A stretch of 64,000 nucleotides of DNA, from positions 27,391 through 91,390 of the forward strand of contig CAIZZF010000014.1 in NCBI GenBank assembly GCA_903937385.1. Reading direction: 5' to 3'. The notes under the pieces were generated by a model that saw nothing but the letters and a program-made list of their open reading frames with translations, made no database searches and was not told the DNA's origin. A program made the translations under genes and the position numbers. This document shows positions 47,003-55,559 of the stretch, in pieces. The stretch comes from an uncultured Holophagaceae bacterium. Its GTDB lineage: Bacteria; Acidobacteriota; Holophagae; Holophagales; Holophagaceae. How positions within the stretch are numbered: position 1 is the stretch's first letter; the number at the start of each line of letters is the position of its first letter.

Positions 47003-47935
47003 ATGCCGAGCCCCAGCGCCGTCGTGTGCGCCTATTCCAGTGTGGGCACGGCTGCTCTCGAGGGCTTGCTGAAGGCGGGTGTCGAGGTTCGCGCCCTCTA
47101 CACCTATCCCCAGGGCGCGGATGAGCTATGGTTCACGCCCCCGGAGGCGGTGGCCCTGGCCCATGGCATCCCGGTCCATAAGGCCACGAATTTTAACGAG
47201 GACGCCGTCTATGCAGCCATCCTGACGCACCAGCCGGACTTCCTGTTCAGCTTCTACTTCCGCGAGATGATCCAGGCCCGAGTCCTCGCCATCCCCCGCC
47301 TGGGCGCCTACAACCTGCATGGCAGCCTCCTGCCGAAGTACCGGGGCCGGGCACCCATCAACTGGGTGCTGGTGAAGGGCGAGGCTGAGACAGGCATCAC
47401 GCTGCACGCCATGACCCCCAAGCCCGATGACGGCTTCATCGTGGCCCAGGCCCGCCTGCCCATCGCCTGGGATGAGACAGCCCTGAGCCTCACGGCCAAG
47501 GCAGCGGCGGCTGGCAGCGAGCTTGTGGCCGGGGCCATCCCGGGACTCGTAGATGGCAGCAGCCCACGCATCGACCAGCGGACCCTCGGCCCCTCCACCT
47601 ACTTCGGCGGCCGGAAGCCTGCGGATTCCCGCCTGGACGCCGCCATGACGGTCCAGGAGGCGTTCAACCAGATCCGGGCTGTAGCCGACCCTTGGCCGAA
47701 CGCCTTCCTGGAGACCCCGCTGGGCACGGTGAAGGTCGCCTGGGCCCTGCCCACGGCCGAGTCCTGCCTGGCGGGCTGTTTCCGTTTGACCCGGGAAGGG
47801 CTGCTCCTCGGCTTCGCTGACGGCGCCCTGAGGATCCACACCCTGAAGGCCCAGGGGCTGCGGGTAGAACGGCCCACCGAGCAGGCGGAGCTGCTCCACC
47901 GGCTTGGCCTGGCGGAAGCGCCGGCACTCCCGTAA
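47003..47935 (+). CDS. Stand-alone ArnA-like N-formyltransferase
   Basis: 310 residues. Closely follows the N-terminal formyltransferase half of ArnA rather than Fmt: GAYNLHGSLLPKYRGRAPIN, TGITLHAM, VAQARLPIA and AVADPWPNAF. Catalytic triad Asn104, His106 and Asp142 corresponds to ArnA Asn102/His104/Asp140. It would transfer formyl from N10-formyltetrahydrofolate to the amino group of a sugar nucleotide or other amine. The ArnA decarboxylase domain is missing and no arn genes are nearby, so the acceptor is unknown. GGAGGG precedes the ATG. fabH follows 61 bases later on the same strand. Confidence 0.85.
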   Translation: MPSPSAVVCAYSSVGTAALEGLLKAGVEVRALYTYPQGADELWFTPPEAVALAHGIPVHKATNFNEDAVYAAILTHQPDFLFSFYFREMIQARVLAIPRLGAYNLHGSLLPKYRGRAPINWVLVKGEAETGITLHAMTPKPDDGFIVAQARLPIAWDETALSLTAKAAAAGSELVAGAIPGLVDGSSPRIDQRTLGPSTYFGGRKPADSRLDAAMTVQEAFNQIRAVADPWPNAFLETPLGTVKVAWALPTAESCLAGCFRLTREGLLLGFADGALRIHTLKAQGLRVERPTEQAELLHRLGLAEAPALP

Positions 47936-47996
47936 AGGTAATCAGACCCTCAAGTCCACTTCCCGCTATGCTTATCCGCGCACCCCAGGAGTCCCC

Positions 47997-49052
47997 ATGC
48001 GAAGTGTCATCATCGGAACCGGCATCGGCGTGCCTCCGAATGTCGTCACCAACGAGGCCCTCTCGCGACTCATGGACACCTCGGACGAGTGGATCCGGGT
48101 GCGCAGCGGCATCCAGGAGCGGCGCTACGCGGACCCCGGCCAGGGTTCCACGGACCTGGGCGTCATGGCGGCCCGCAACGCCATCGCTGATGCGGGCCTC
48201 GCCCCGACGGACATCGATGCAGTGCTCTTCGCCACCATGACGCCCGACCACCTGCTGCCGGGGAACGGCCCCCTGCTCCAGACTGCCCTGGGCCTGCGCG
48301 ATGTCCCCACCTTCGACATCCGCCAGCAGTGCAGCGGGTTCCTCTACGGCCTGGAGCTGGCGGACCTGTTCCTCCAGAGCGGCCGCTACCGGCGAGTCCT
48401 GCTGGTGGGCGCCGAGGTCCACACCGGTTTCATGCCCTGGCACCTGGGCTGGGACACCCTTATCGGCCAGTCCACCCGGGAGATCACCGAAGCCGAGCGC
48501 GCCGAGAACACCCTGACCCGCGACCGGACCGTGCTCTTCGGCGATGGGGCCGGAGCCGTGGTTATCGAGGCCCAGGAGGGCGACAAAGGTCTGGGCGTGA
48601 TCCGGCTCCACACCGACGGCACGGGGGCCGGCGTGCTCACCATGCATGGCGCCAGCTTCAAGCGCCGACCCTTCGTGAGCGTGGACCAGATCCAGACAGG
48701 GGAGACCCTCCCGTTCATGTCGGGCAAAGAGGTGTTCCGGTCGGCCGTGACCCTCATGCCCCAGGCGGTTCGGGAAGTCTGCGAAGCCTCGGGCATCGCC
48801 GTCGAGGACCTGGACCTGCTCCTGGTCCACCAGGCCAACATGCGCATCATCGAAGGGGTGCAGAAGGTCCTGGGCCTGCCGCCGGAGAAGGTGCCGCACA
48901 ACATCGAGCGTTGGGGCAACACCACCGCGGCCACGCTGCCCATCCTGTTCCATGAGTGCCGCACCCTGGGCCTCATTCGCCCAGGAATGAATCTGGCCTT
49001 CACGGCCCTCGGATCTGGACTTCACTGGGGCGCGGCCATTTATCGCACCTGA
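47997..49052 (+). CDS. fabH: Beta-ketoacyl-ACP synthase III
   Basis: 351 residues from the ATG at 47997 (AGGAG upstream). Condenses an acyl-CoA with malonyl-ACP to start fatty-acid synthesis. Triad: Cys112 in IRQQCSGFLYGL, His278 in LVHQANMRI and Asn308 in GNTTAATLP. An insertion of about 25 residues (MPWHLGWDTLIGQSTREITE region) makes it longer than E. coli FabH (317). It may be a special starter-unit synthase rather than the housekeeping copy, as no other fab genes are adjacent. Confidence 0.92.
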   Translation: MRSVIIGTGIGVPPNVVTNEALSRLMDTSDEWIRVRSGIQERRYADPGQGSTDLGVMAARNAIADAGLAPTDIDAVLFATMTPDHLLPGNGPLLQTALGLRDVPTFDIRQQCSGFLYGLELADLFLQSGRYRRVLLVGAEVHTGFMPWHLGWDTLIGQSTREITEAERAENTLTRDRTVLFGDGAGAVVIEAQEGDKGLGVIRLHTDGTGAGVLTMHGASFKRRPFVSVDQIQTGETLPFMSGKEVFRSAVTLMPQAVREVCEASGIAVEDLDLLLVHQANMRIIEGVQKVLGLPPEKVPHNIERWGNTTAATLPILFHECRTLGLIRPGMNLAFTALGSGLHWGAAIYRT

Positions 49053-49105
49053 GGCCTTGCCAGGGCGGACGGCCGACCTAGAATGCCTCGTCCCCCGGAG
49101 ATCCC

Positions 49106-49453
49106 ATGCGAAGCCGCCACCTAGCTCTGGCCCTGTTCCTGCCGGCACTGATACTCAGTGCGGGCACCTCGAAATCCCCGAAGCGCAGCTCGGGCCCCGT
49201 CAAATCGGCCAAAGAGGCCAAGGCCATCGCCGAGCAGGAGACCGGCGGCAAGGCCACTTCGGCCCGGCGCATCCCCCTCAATGGCGCCTCGGGAGGCTGG
49301 GAGGTGGAGGTCCGCATGCCCCGCGAGGCCAAGGGCTGGCGCTGCATCATTGATGCGGACACCCACCTGATCCACAGCAAGACCCGCATCGAGCAACCCG
49401 GTGCCAAGGGCCCGTCCGAAGGCCCGATCCGCGTGGTCAAGGGCACCGGCTGA
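49106..49453 (+). CDS. Small exported PepSY-like protein
   Basis: 115 residues with signal peptide MRSRHLALALFLPALILSAG. Residues 32-95 fit a PepSY-like fold: SAKEAKAIAEQETGGKATSARRI (helix then strand) and GWEVEVRMPREAKGWRCIIDADTHLI (strands). Such domains often inhibit proteases or sit in the periplasm as sensors. GGAG precedes the ATG, and TAGAAT at 49079-49084 may be its -10 element. No partner visible. Confidence 0.65.
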   Translation: MRSRHLALALFLPALILSAGTSKSPKRSSGPVKSAKEAKAIAEQETGGKATSARRIPLNGASGGWEVEVRMPREAKGWRCIIDADTHLIHSKTRIEQPGAKGPSEGPIRVVKGTG

Positions 49454-49570
49454 AGGACGCTGCCCGGTCCCCACCGGCTGTTCACCGGTTTTTACCATCG
49501 CAAACCCTGCTTTGGTTGACAGTCCGGCCTAGAATCATACCCGTGGCCGATGCCACTAGGAGACTGACAC

Positions 49571-50614
49571 ATGGGTCTGATGGACTGGGGCAAAGCCCAA
49601 TTCCTCGACATCCTCGAGTGGCTGGATGATTCCAACGACACCCTGGCGTGGCGTTTCCCCATGCGGGGCCAGGAGATCCAGAACGGCGGCAAGCTGGTCG
49701 TCCGGGAAAGCCAGGAGGCTGTCTTCATCAACGAAGGCCAGCTGGCCGACGTGTTCAAGCCCGGCACGCATAACCTGACCACCCAGAACCTGCCCATCCT
49801 GGCCACCCTGAAGGGCTGGAAGTACGGGTTCGAGAGCCCCTTCAAGAGCGATGTCTACTTCATCTCCACCAAGCTCTACAACGACCTGAAGTGGGGCACC
49901 TCCAACCCGATCATGATGCGGGACGCCGACTTCGGCATGCTGCGCATCCGGGCCTTTGGCATCTACTCCATCAAGGTGGTGGACGCCGGCACCTTCCTCA
50001 AGCAGCTGGTGGGCACCAACGGCGTCTACACCGTGCCCGACATCTCCGAGCAGCTGCGCAAGACCATCATGAGCCGCTTCACGGACGCCCTGGGCGAAGC
50101 CAAGATTCCCGCCCTGGACCTGGCCGCGAAGTATGACGAGCTGTCTGAGTTCGTGAAGCAGAAGCTGCAGGAAGAGTTCAAGACCATGGGCCTGGAGCTA
50201 TCCAAGTTCTTCGTGGAGAACATCAGCCTCCCCGAAGAAGTGGAAGCCATGATGGACAAGCGCACCGGCGTTGGCATGATGGCTCCGGTTATGGGCGCCT
50301 ACACGCAGATGCAGGTCGCCGACGCCATCCCCCTCGCCGCCCAGAATCCCAGCGGCATCGCGGGCATGGGCATGGGCGTGGGTCTCGGTTTCGGCATGGG
50401 CAACGTCATGGGTCAGCAGATGGGCGGCGCCGCCCAGCAGATGGGCCAGCAGCCCTTCCCCGCCGGCAATGCCGCCGCTCCGGCGGCCCCGGCCAAGTCC
50501 CTGAAGGAGGAGCTGACAGACCTGAAGGAGCTCTTCGACGGCCAGCTGATCACGCAGGCGGAGTTCGATGCCTCCCGGACAGTGATCATGAAGAAGCACG
50601 GCATGGGCAGCTGA
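49571..50614 (+). CDS. SPFH-domain protein with C-terminal SHOCT motif (YdjI-like)
   Basis: 347 residues. Residues 20-235 are an SPFH-type domain of the virion-core/YdjI branch (NGGKLVVRESQEAVFINEGQ, GTHNLTTQNLPILATLKGWKYG). Residues 240-305 are a glycine-methionine-glutamine-rich linker (GMGMGVGLGFGMGNVMGQQM), and 310-345 a SHOCT motif (LKEELTDLKELFDGQLITQAEFD in two helices). There is no membrane anchor. These proteins oligomerise and often recruit partners to stressed membranes. A strong terminator hairpin follows. Acts alone; neighbours are unrelated. Confidence 0.87.
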   Translation: MGLMDWGKAQFLDILEWLDDSNDTLAWRFPMRGQEIQNGGKLVVRESQEAVFINEGQLADVFKPGTHNLTTQNLPILATLKGWKYGFESPFKSDVYFISTKLYNDLKWGTSNPIMMRDADFGMLRIRAFGIYSIKVVDAGTFLKQLVGTNGVYTVPDISEQLRKTIMSRFTDALGEAKIPALDLAAKYDELSEFVKQKLQEEFKTMGLELSKFFVENISLPEEVEAMMDKRTGVGMMAPVMGAYTQMQVADAIPLAAQNPSGIAGMGMGVGLGFGMGNVMGQQMGGAAQQMGQQPFPAGNAAAPAAPAKSLKEELTDLKELFDGQLITQAEFDASRTVIMKKHGMGS

Positions 50615-50634
50615 TTCCTTCATTGATTTCTTAT

Positions 50635-50668
50635 CATGACTGAGGCGGCGCAAGCCGCCTCAGTCATG
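50635..50668. terminator. Hairpin terminator overlapping the end of the CDF gene
   Basis: Perfect 15-base inverted repeat, 50635-50649 and 50654-50668, with a GCAA tetraloop. It sits between convergent genes, and its right arm includes the last codons and stop of the CDF gene (50660-50662). TTATC precedes and TGTCC follows, so there is no long U tract. Probably terminates the SPFH transcript. Confidence 0.75.
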
Positions 50669-51610
50669 TCCAGGGCAGTCGTGGTGCTCGGACGCTTCCT
50701 GATCGTGCTGGTGCAGGAAACGGTGGTGGTGCCGCTCCGCCATGGCCGGGGTCTCGAAGTGAAGGGTCAGGTGCCGGACGTCGAAGCGCTCCGCCAAGAG
50801 GTGCTCGATTCGGTGCTGGTGGGCCTCGGTGTCCACGAGCTGCTCGGCCTCCACGATGACGTGGGCCGTGCAGACCGTCAGGTGGCTGCAGACGCGCCAG
50901 GAGCGGAGGTCCTCCACGCCGAGGACGCCGGGCAGTTGCAGCAGCTCCGCCTTGGCCTCCTCGTGGTCGAAGGCGGCGCGGTGCATGAGAATCCCGAAGG
51001 CGTCCCGCAGCAGGAGATAGGCCCCACGCAGGATGAGCGCGGCGATGGCCGCCGCCAGGAGGGGATCCACCCAGCGCCAACCCGTGAACCGGATCACCAC
51101 CATGCCGACCATCACGGCCAGGTTCGCCAGACTGTCCCCGAGGGCGTGGAGGTAGGCGCTGCGCAGGTTGAGATCCCGCTCCTGGCGAGAGCCCTCCGCG
51201 GGCACCAGCACCCGGGTGGCCGCCAGGTTCAGCAGGAGGCCCAGCGCCGAGAAACCGATGGCCCAGCCCAGCAGGATGGGATGCGGATGCCGCACACGGT
51301 TCCAGGCTTCCACCAGGACTGCGATCGCCAGCACCACCAAGAGCAGGCCCCCCAGCAGCGTGTTGAAGATCTCGATCCGGTGCCAGCCGTAGGTCCAGCG
51401 GTCACAGGGTTCACGGCGGTTCGCCACCCGGATGCTGCCCAGGGCGAGCAGGTTCACAACCGCATCGTTCAGGTTCTCCAGGCTGTCGGACACGAGCCCC
51501 AGCGAGCCCGTCCAGACGCCCCCCAACCCCTGGACCAGGAAGTTCAGGCCGAAGATGAGCGAGCTGAGACCGAGCCTCCCGGTGGTGGTGGGGCCATGCG
51601 AGTGGCTCAT
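50660..51610 (-). CDS. Cation diffusion facilitator (CDF) metal exporter
   Basis: 316 residues with six membrane helices. Metal ligands: SDSLENLND in helix 2 and HALGD in helix 5 (H-x-x-x-D, the Zn/Cd type). Histidine-rich ends (MSHSHG and ERHHHRFLHQHDQ, HHDCPGHD) suggest metal sensing. Exports Zn, Cd or similar in exchange for protons. The ATG overlaps the stop of the enoyl-CoA hydratase gene by one base (TGATG), a surprising functional pairing. Confidence 0.9.
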   Translation of the reverse strand: MSHSHGPTTTGRLGLSSLIFGLNFLVQGLGGVWTGSLGLVSDSLENLNDAVVNLLALGSIRVANRREPCDRWTYGWHRIEIFNTLLGGLLLVVLAIAVLVEAWNRVRHPHPILLGWAIGFSALGLLLNLAATRVLVPAEGSRQERDLNLRSAYLHALGDSLANLAVMVGMVVIRFTGWRWVDPLLAAAIAALILRGAYLLLRDAFGILMHRAAFDHEEAKAELLQLPGVLGVEDLRSWRVCSHLTVCTAHVIVEAEQLVDTEAHQHRIEHLLAERFDVRHLTLHFETPAMAERHHHRFLHQHDQEASEHHDCPGHD

Positions 51611-52395
51611 CAGTCGCCCTGGTAGCGGGGCTTGCGCTTCTCGCGGAAGGCGGCCAGTCCCTCCAGCCGGTCCCGGGTTCCGACCACTTGGGCATAGCAG
51701 GCCCGCTCAAAAGCCAGGGCCGCCTTCAGGTCCAGCTGCAGGCCACCGTTGATCGCCAGCTTCGCCATGCGCACGGCCACGGGACCGTTCGGCAGGATCT
51801 CCCGGGCCAGGCCCAGCGCGGCGTCCATGGCCCCGCCCGCGGGCGTCACCCGATCCACCACACCCAGGCGCAGGGCCTCAGCGGCGTCGAAGCGCCGGGC
51901 GGTGAAGATCAGCTCCTTGGCCCGAGATACGCCCACTACCCGGGGCAGCCGCTGGGTTCCGCCCGCGCCGGGAATGATGGCAAGGGCGGTCTCCACCAGG
52001 CCCAGCTTCGCCTCGGCGCCCGCCACCCGGAGGTCCGCCGCGAGCGCAAGCTCCAGACCGCCACCGAGGGCCGCACCCTCCAGGACCGCGATGACCGGTA
52101 CGGGGAGCGCCTCCAGGGCCGTGAACGCAGTCTGCAGCCCCGTGACGACCTTGACGGTCTCGGCCTCGGAGAGCCCCGCCCGTTCCTTCAGGTCCGCACC
52201 GGGACAGAAGACCCCGTCCACCAGGCTATGGAGCACCACCACCCGAACCGAGGGATCAGCGCGAAGGGCGGCCACGGCCTGCCGGAACTCTGTCATGAGC
52301 TGCCGCCCGAGGGCGTTCTTCGCCGCGGGACGGTCCAGACCCAGAAGGATGATGCCCTCGTCTTCACCGGCAAGCGCTTCGACCCGGATCTCCAT
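51610..52395 (-). CDS. Enoyl-CoA hydratase/isomerase family protein
   Basis: 261 residues, crotonase fold. FCPGADLKER forms the oxyanion loop and the catalytic glutamates are in GAALGGGLELALAADLRV and LVETALAIIPGAGGTQRLPR; the latter is typical of AUH/methylglutaconyl-CoA hydratase-like proteins in leucine breakdown. Its start overlaps the stop of a 35-codon remnant of a biotinyl carrier (TGATG), which supports an ancestral link to an acyl-CoA carboxylase. Product assignment beyond the superfamily is tentative. Confidence 0.88.
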   Translation of the reverse strand: MEIRVEALAGEDEGIILLGLDRPAAKNALGRQLMTEFRQAVAALRADPSVRVVVLHSLVDGVFCPGADLKERAGLSEAETVKVVTGLQTAFTALEALPVPVIAVLEGAALGGGLELALAADLRVAGAEAKLGLVETALAIIPGAGGTQRLPRVVGVSRAKELIFTARRFDAAEALRLGVVDRVTPAGGAMDAALGLAREILPNGPVAVRMAKLAINGGLQLDLKAALAFERACYAQVVGTRDRLEGLAAFREKRKPRYQGD

Positions 52396-52502
52396 CAGGT
52401 CAGCCCCAGGCTGACGAGGGGCTCTGGCTGCCCCGCCACGTCGCCTTCGGCCCCACGAGCCTCCAGCACCTTCCCCGCCATCTCAGCTCGCAGCACGGCC
52501 AT
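52395..52502 (-). pseudogene. Remnant of a biotinyl/lipoyl carrier domain
   Basis: 35 codons (MAVLRAEMAGKVLEARGAEG, then DVAGQPEPLVSLGLT). The first half is the usual opening of a roughly 70-residue biotin carrier (M-A-x-x-R-A-x-M-A-G-K-V-L) and the last nine residues its usual end (GQPEPLVSLG). The middle, including the MKM biotinylation site, is missing, as if two GD-containing hairpins recombined. Its stop overlaps the enoyl-CoA hydratase ATG, so it may survive for translational coupling. Confidence 0.5.
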
Positions 52503-52546
52503 CAGCACCCCTTGCAAAGGACGTCTGGCCCCAGTGTAGCCAGCTA

Positions 52547-52596
52547 GTGCACCTCGCCAGAAATACCTGAATCAAGCTGGTGCTGGCGAGGCGCAC
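52547..52596. repeat. Inverted repeat upstream of the carrier remnant
   Basis: 14-base arms, 52547-52560 and 52583-52596, with one mismatch and a 22-base loop, in the 242-base gap between two minus-strand genes. It could terminate the lipoyl-like gene or act as a leader hairpin. The rest of the gap (52597-52744) is GC-rich with no gene seen. Confidence 0.5.
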
Positions 52597-52744
52597 TTCC
52601 ATCGGGGCAAAGCCCCTCTGGCGCCCCAGCGCGCAGACGCGCCGGGGCTGTCACCCCCCTGGGGGCACTGCCATGCCCCCAGACCCCCGCCAAGTGGTGC
52701 CCAGGGGCGTCTCGGATGGTCCGACTAATTTCGCGCGGGCACCA

Positions 52745-52981
52745 CTACTCGTCCCGGTCGGAGTCGCCGATCACCACGAGATCATCATCCTCGTCGGCGA
52801 AGTCGCCTTCCTCGATGAGGACCTCTCGCACCTTCCCCCCTTCCGGGGCGTTGATGTAGAACGAGGTGCGGGAAGCATCCGTGCCCTCGAGAATCACCAA
52901 GGGCTCGTCCTCTTCTACTTCCTGGCCAGGGCGGACAAGCACATCCACCACGTAGCCCGGCCATTCTGCCCGCACGATCAT
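52745..52981 (-). CDS. Lipoyl/biotinyl-domain-like protein lacking the attachment lysine
   Basis: 78 residues from the ATG at 52981 (a GTG at 52996 would add five). The two-hairpin lipoyl fold is clear: VVDVLVRPGQEVEEDEPLVILE, then APEGGKVREVLIEEGDFADEDDDLVVI. In true carriers the turn between them holds ETDKA (lipoyl) or MKM (biotin); here it is EGTDASRTSFYINAP, with no lysine. The C-terminus is very acidic. It may be a structural or regulatory relic or bind something non-covalently. It sits alone, divergent from ychF. Confidence 0.65.
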   Translation of the reverse strand: MIVRAEWPGYVVDVLVRPGQEVEEDEPLVILEGTDASRTSFYINAPEGGKVREVLIEEGDFADEDDDLVVIGDSDRDE

Positions 52982-53110
52982 CCTGTCCCCCTTCACCGTT
53001 CTGCGACCTTGGCGGGGAGAGTATGGCGCAGTCGGCGACTGCGCAAGGGGAAGAAGCCTTTCTTTTCGTCACATCTGGTCTCTGAGATACTGAAAGGCTT
53101 GGAGGATTGA

Positions 53111-54211
53111 ATGGCTGTCGCCTGTGGCATCGTGGGTCTGCCCAATGTAGGAAAGTCCACCCTTTTCAACGCCCTTACCCGCGCTGGCGCGGCCTCGGCG
53201 AACTATCCCTTCTGCACCATCGAGCCAAATACGGGCGTGGTGGATGTCCCCGACCCCAGGCTGGCGGTGCTCGCGGGGATCGTCAAACCCCAGCGGGTCC
53301 TCCCGGCGGCGCAGGAATTTGTGGACATCGCCGGACTGGTCCGGGGGGCCAGCAAGGGCGAAGGGCTCGGCAATGCCTTCCTCGGCCACATCCGGGAGAC
53401 GGACGCCATCGTCCAGGTGGTGCGCTGCTTCGAAGACAGCAACGTCACCCATGTGGAAGGCGGGGTTCATCCGGAGCGGGATCTGAGCATCATCGAGACG
53501 GAACTGGTCATCAAGGACCTGGACGCCGTGGAGAAGGGCCTGGAGCGCCACCGGAAGGTGGCCAAGACCGGCAACAAGGAGTCTGTGGCCATAGTGGCCG
53601 TGCTGGAGCGGGTCTTCGCCGCCCTGGATGCAGGCCAGTGGGCCCGGACCGCCGGCCTGAGCGCCGACGAGAAAGCCCTGGTCAAGTCCTACGGGCTGCT
53701 CACCCTGAAGCCGACGCTGTTTGTCGGGAACATCGGGGAAGAGGACATCCGGAATCCCGAAGCCAATCCGCACTACCGGAGCCTCCAGGCTCTGGCCGCC
53801 GCCCGCCAGGCGCCCTGCATCCCCATCTGCTCCAAGCTCGAAGCCGAGATCCAGGACCTGCCCGAGGAGGACCGCCCGCTGTTCCTGGAGGAGGCCGGAC
53901 TGGCCGAGCCGGGTCTTAATGTGCTGATCCACGCGAGCTATGACCTCCTGGGCCTCCAGACCTACTTCACGGCAGGCGTCAAGGAAGTCAGGGCCTGGAC
54001 CATCCACAAGGGCGACACGGCCCCCCAGGCTGCCGGGGTCATCCACACAGACTTCGAGAAGGGCTTCATCCGGGCCCAGGTCATCGCCTACGACGACTTC
54101 ATCCAGTGCGGAGGAGAGCAGGGCGCAAAGGATGCCGGGAAGATGCGGACCGAAGGCAAGGACTACATCGTGAAGGACGGCGACCTTATGAACTTCCTAT
54201 TTAACGTCTAG
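53111..54211 (+). CDS. ychF: Redox-regulated ribosome-binding ATPase YchF
   Basis: 366 residues, Obg-related. P-loop [14 protein letters not shown], switch region [19 protein letters not shown], and the C-terminal TGS-like domain ([30 protein letters not shown] in two strands) ending [12 protein letters not shown] are all standard. GGAGG lies before the ATG. YchF binds ribosomes and is ATP-specific in studied species. The nearest upstream plus-strand gene is far away, so it has its own promoter. Confidence 0.96.
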   Translation: MAVACGIVGLPNVGKSTLFNALTRAGAASANYPFCTIEPNTGVVDVPDPRLAVLAGIVKPQRVLPAAQEFVDIAGLVRGASKGEGLGNAFLGHIRETDAIVQVVRCFEDSNVTHVEGGVHPERDLSIIETELVIKDLDAVEKGLERHRKVAKTGNKESVAIVAVLERVFAALDAGQWARTAGLSADEKALVKSYGLLTLKPTLFVGNIGEEDIRNPEANPHYRSLQALAAARQAPCIPICSKLEAEIQDLPEEDRPLFLEEAGLAEPGLNVLIHASYDLLGLQTYFTAGVKEVRAWTIHKGDTAPQAAGVIHTDFEKGFIRAQVIAYDDFIQCGGEQGAKDAGKMRTEGKDYIVKDGDLMNFLFNV

Positions 54212-54260
54212 GACTCAATACCCGCCGCTCCCGGCCCGATGCCAAGGGTGAGGCGGAGAG

Positions 54261-55511
54261 ATGAACCAGGGGAAAGCGGGGTCGGGGTCGGGGCGTGGAA
54301 CGCCCTTGGAGGATCCTGCGCAAATCAAGCAGATCATGCTGGACTTGATCCAGCTGGAGGTGGAGTTCCCCATCAAGGTCGAGGGCACTCACACCCTGCC
54401 CTACACCGCCCGGATCACCCACCTGGACACCAAGAAGGGGATGCTCCACCTCAAGCTCATCCGGCCCCTACCCCACGAGATGACGGCGGGGGCCCTCTTC
54501 GAGATGGTCTTCTCCGTGGGCGAGCAGCGCTTCGAGGCGCCCACGGTCTTCAACGGCCGGGAAGCCTACCTGCTCTACCAGTTCAGTCTTCCTGCTCAGA
54601 TGGTTCCTTCGGACCGCCGCCGCCACAAGCGCTACCCCTTCCGCCCCCGGGAGAAGGCCTATGTGGTGGTCCAGGACGGGACCGTGCCCGGCCACGGCCT
54701 CTCGGGCCCCCTGGTGAACCTTTCCCTGGGCGGGCTGGCCTTCCGGGTGGACCGCGTGATGCGCCTCGATGACCACCTCCGCGTGACGCCAGGACCCGGC
54801 TTTTTCGAGCGGGGCAAAGCCTTTCCCATGCTCAAGATCCGCGACCTGCAAAAGCTTCCGGTCTTCGAGGCCCGCGGCATCCTCGCCAACGCCTATGAGC
54901 GCGGCGGGGAGACCATCGTGGGCATCCAGTTCGGAGAGCTGGGGGAGGGCGAGCTACGAGAGCTGCAGGCTGTCCTCGATCTTCGCGATCTCGTGCAGCG
55001 ATCCACCCCCGGGCTGCCCGGGGACGCCCCCCGGGAGGCGAGCCCCCGCAATCCGGCCGAACCGAAGGGCCCCGCCGCGCGGGTCCCGCCAGCCGGCAGC
55101 CAGACCCCGGACGCCCTGCGCCAGCTGGGCCGACGCAGCACCCGGCTCCTGCTCGTGATGGCCCCTGGGTCCGAGCGCGAGCAGCTCTGCAGTGCCCTGG
55201 GCACCCAAGGTTTCCTGCGCCTGGAGACCGCGGACCCCTTCGAGCAGGCCCTGGCAGACCTGCGCTCCGATCAGAGCGCCACGCTGCCCTTGGTGCTACT
55301 CGAGCCCGGCCCGGCCCCTCACACCTCCCTGGAGGCGATCCAGCTCCTCCGGCAGGAACTGGGTGAGCGGAAGGAACTGCAAGTGGTGCTGCTCACCCAG
55401 GGCGAAGCGGCCCCCGATGCGCCGGACCCGGTCCTCCCCACGCTGCCCTGGCCCACGACAGAGGATCCCAGCTGGCCCCTCCTCCTGGACGAGTTGGCAG
55501 GGCTGCTCTAG
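54261..55511 (+). CDS. PilZ-domain protein with C-terminal pseudoreceiver
   Basis: 416 residues. Residues 20-110 are a YcgR-N-like beta domain (DLIQLEVEFPIKVEG). PilZ is at about 112-240, with the c-di-GMP motif RRRHKR from Arg119 and N-x-S-x-x-G from Asn153 (NLSLGGLAF). After a proline-rich linker (250-285), residues 290-416 look like a receiver domain (TRLLLVMAPGSEREQLCSAL, LVLLEPGPAP, ELQVVLLTQGE) but the phospho-acceptor Asp appears replaced by Glu and the lysine is lost. Probably a c-di-GMP-binding effector with a protein-interaction tail. Convergent with the kinase. Confidence 0.8.
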   Translation: MNQGKAGSGSGRGTPLEDPAQIKQIMLDLIQLEVEFPIKVEGTHTLPYTARITHLDTKKGMLHLKLIRPLPHEMTAGALFEMVFSVGEQRFEAPTVFNGREAYLLYQFSLPAQMVPSDRRRHKRYPFRPREKAYVVVQDGTVPGHGLSGPLVNLSLGGLAFRVDRVMRLDDHLRVTPGPGFFERGKAFPMLKIRDLQKLPVFEARGILANAYERGGETIVGIQFGELGEGELRELQAVLDLRDLVQRSTPGLPGDAPREASPRNPAEPKGPAARVPPAGSQTPDALRQLGRRSTRLLLVMAPGSEREQLCSALGTQGFLRLETADPFEQALADLRSDQSATLPLVLLEPGPAPHTSLEAIQLLRQELGERKELQVVLLTQGEAAPDAPDPVLPTLPWPTTEDPSWPLLLDELAGLL

Positions 55512-55559
55512 TCCCAACCCGGCCCCCCCGCACTCGCATCGAGCGGAGTCCGCCGTTCG

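Noticed and set aside
49516..49535. TTGACA followed by TAGAAT upstream of the SPFH gene as a consensus promoter
   Set aside because: The spacer is only 8 bases, too short for sigma-70; only the TAGAAT may be real.
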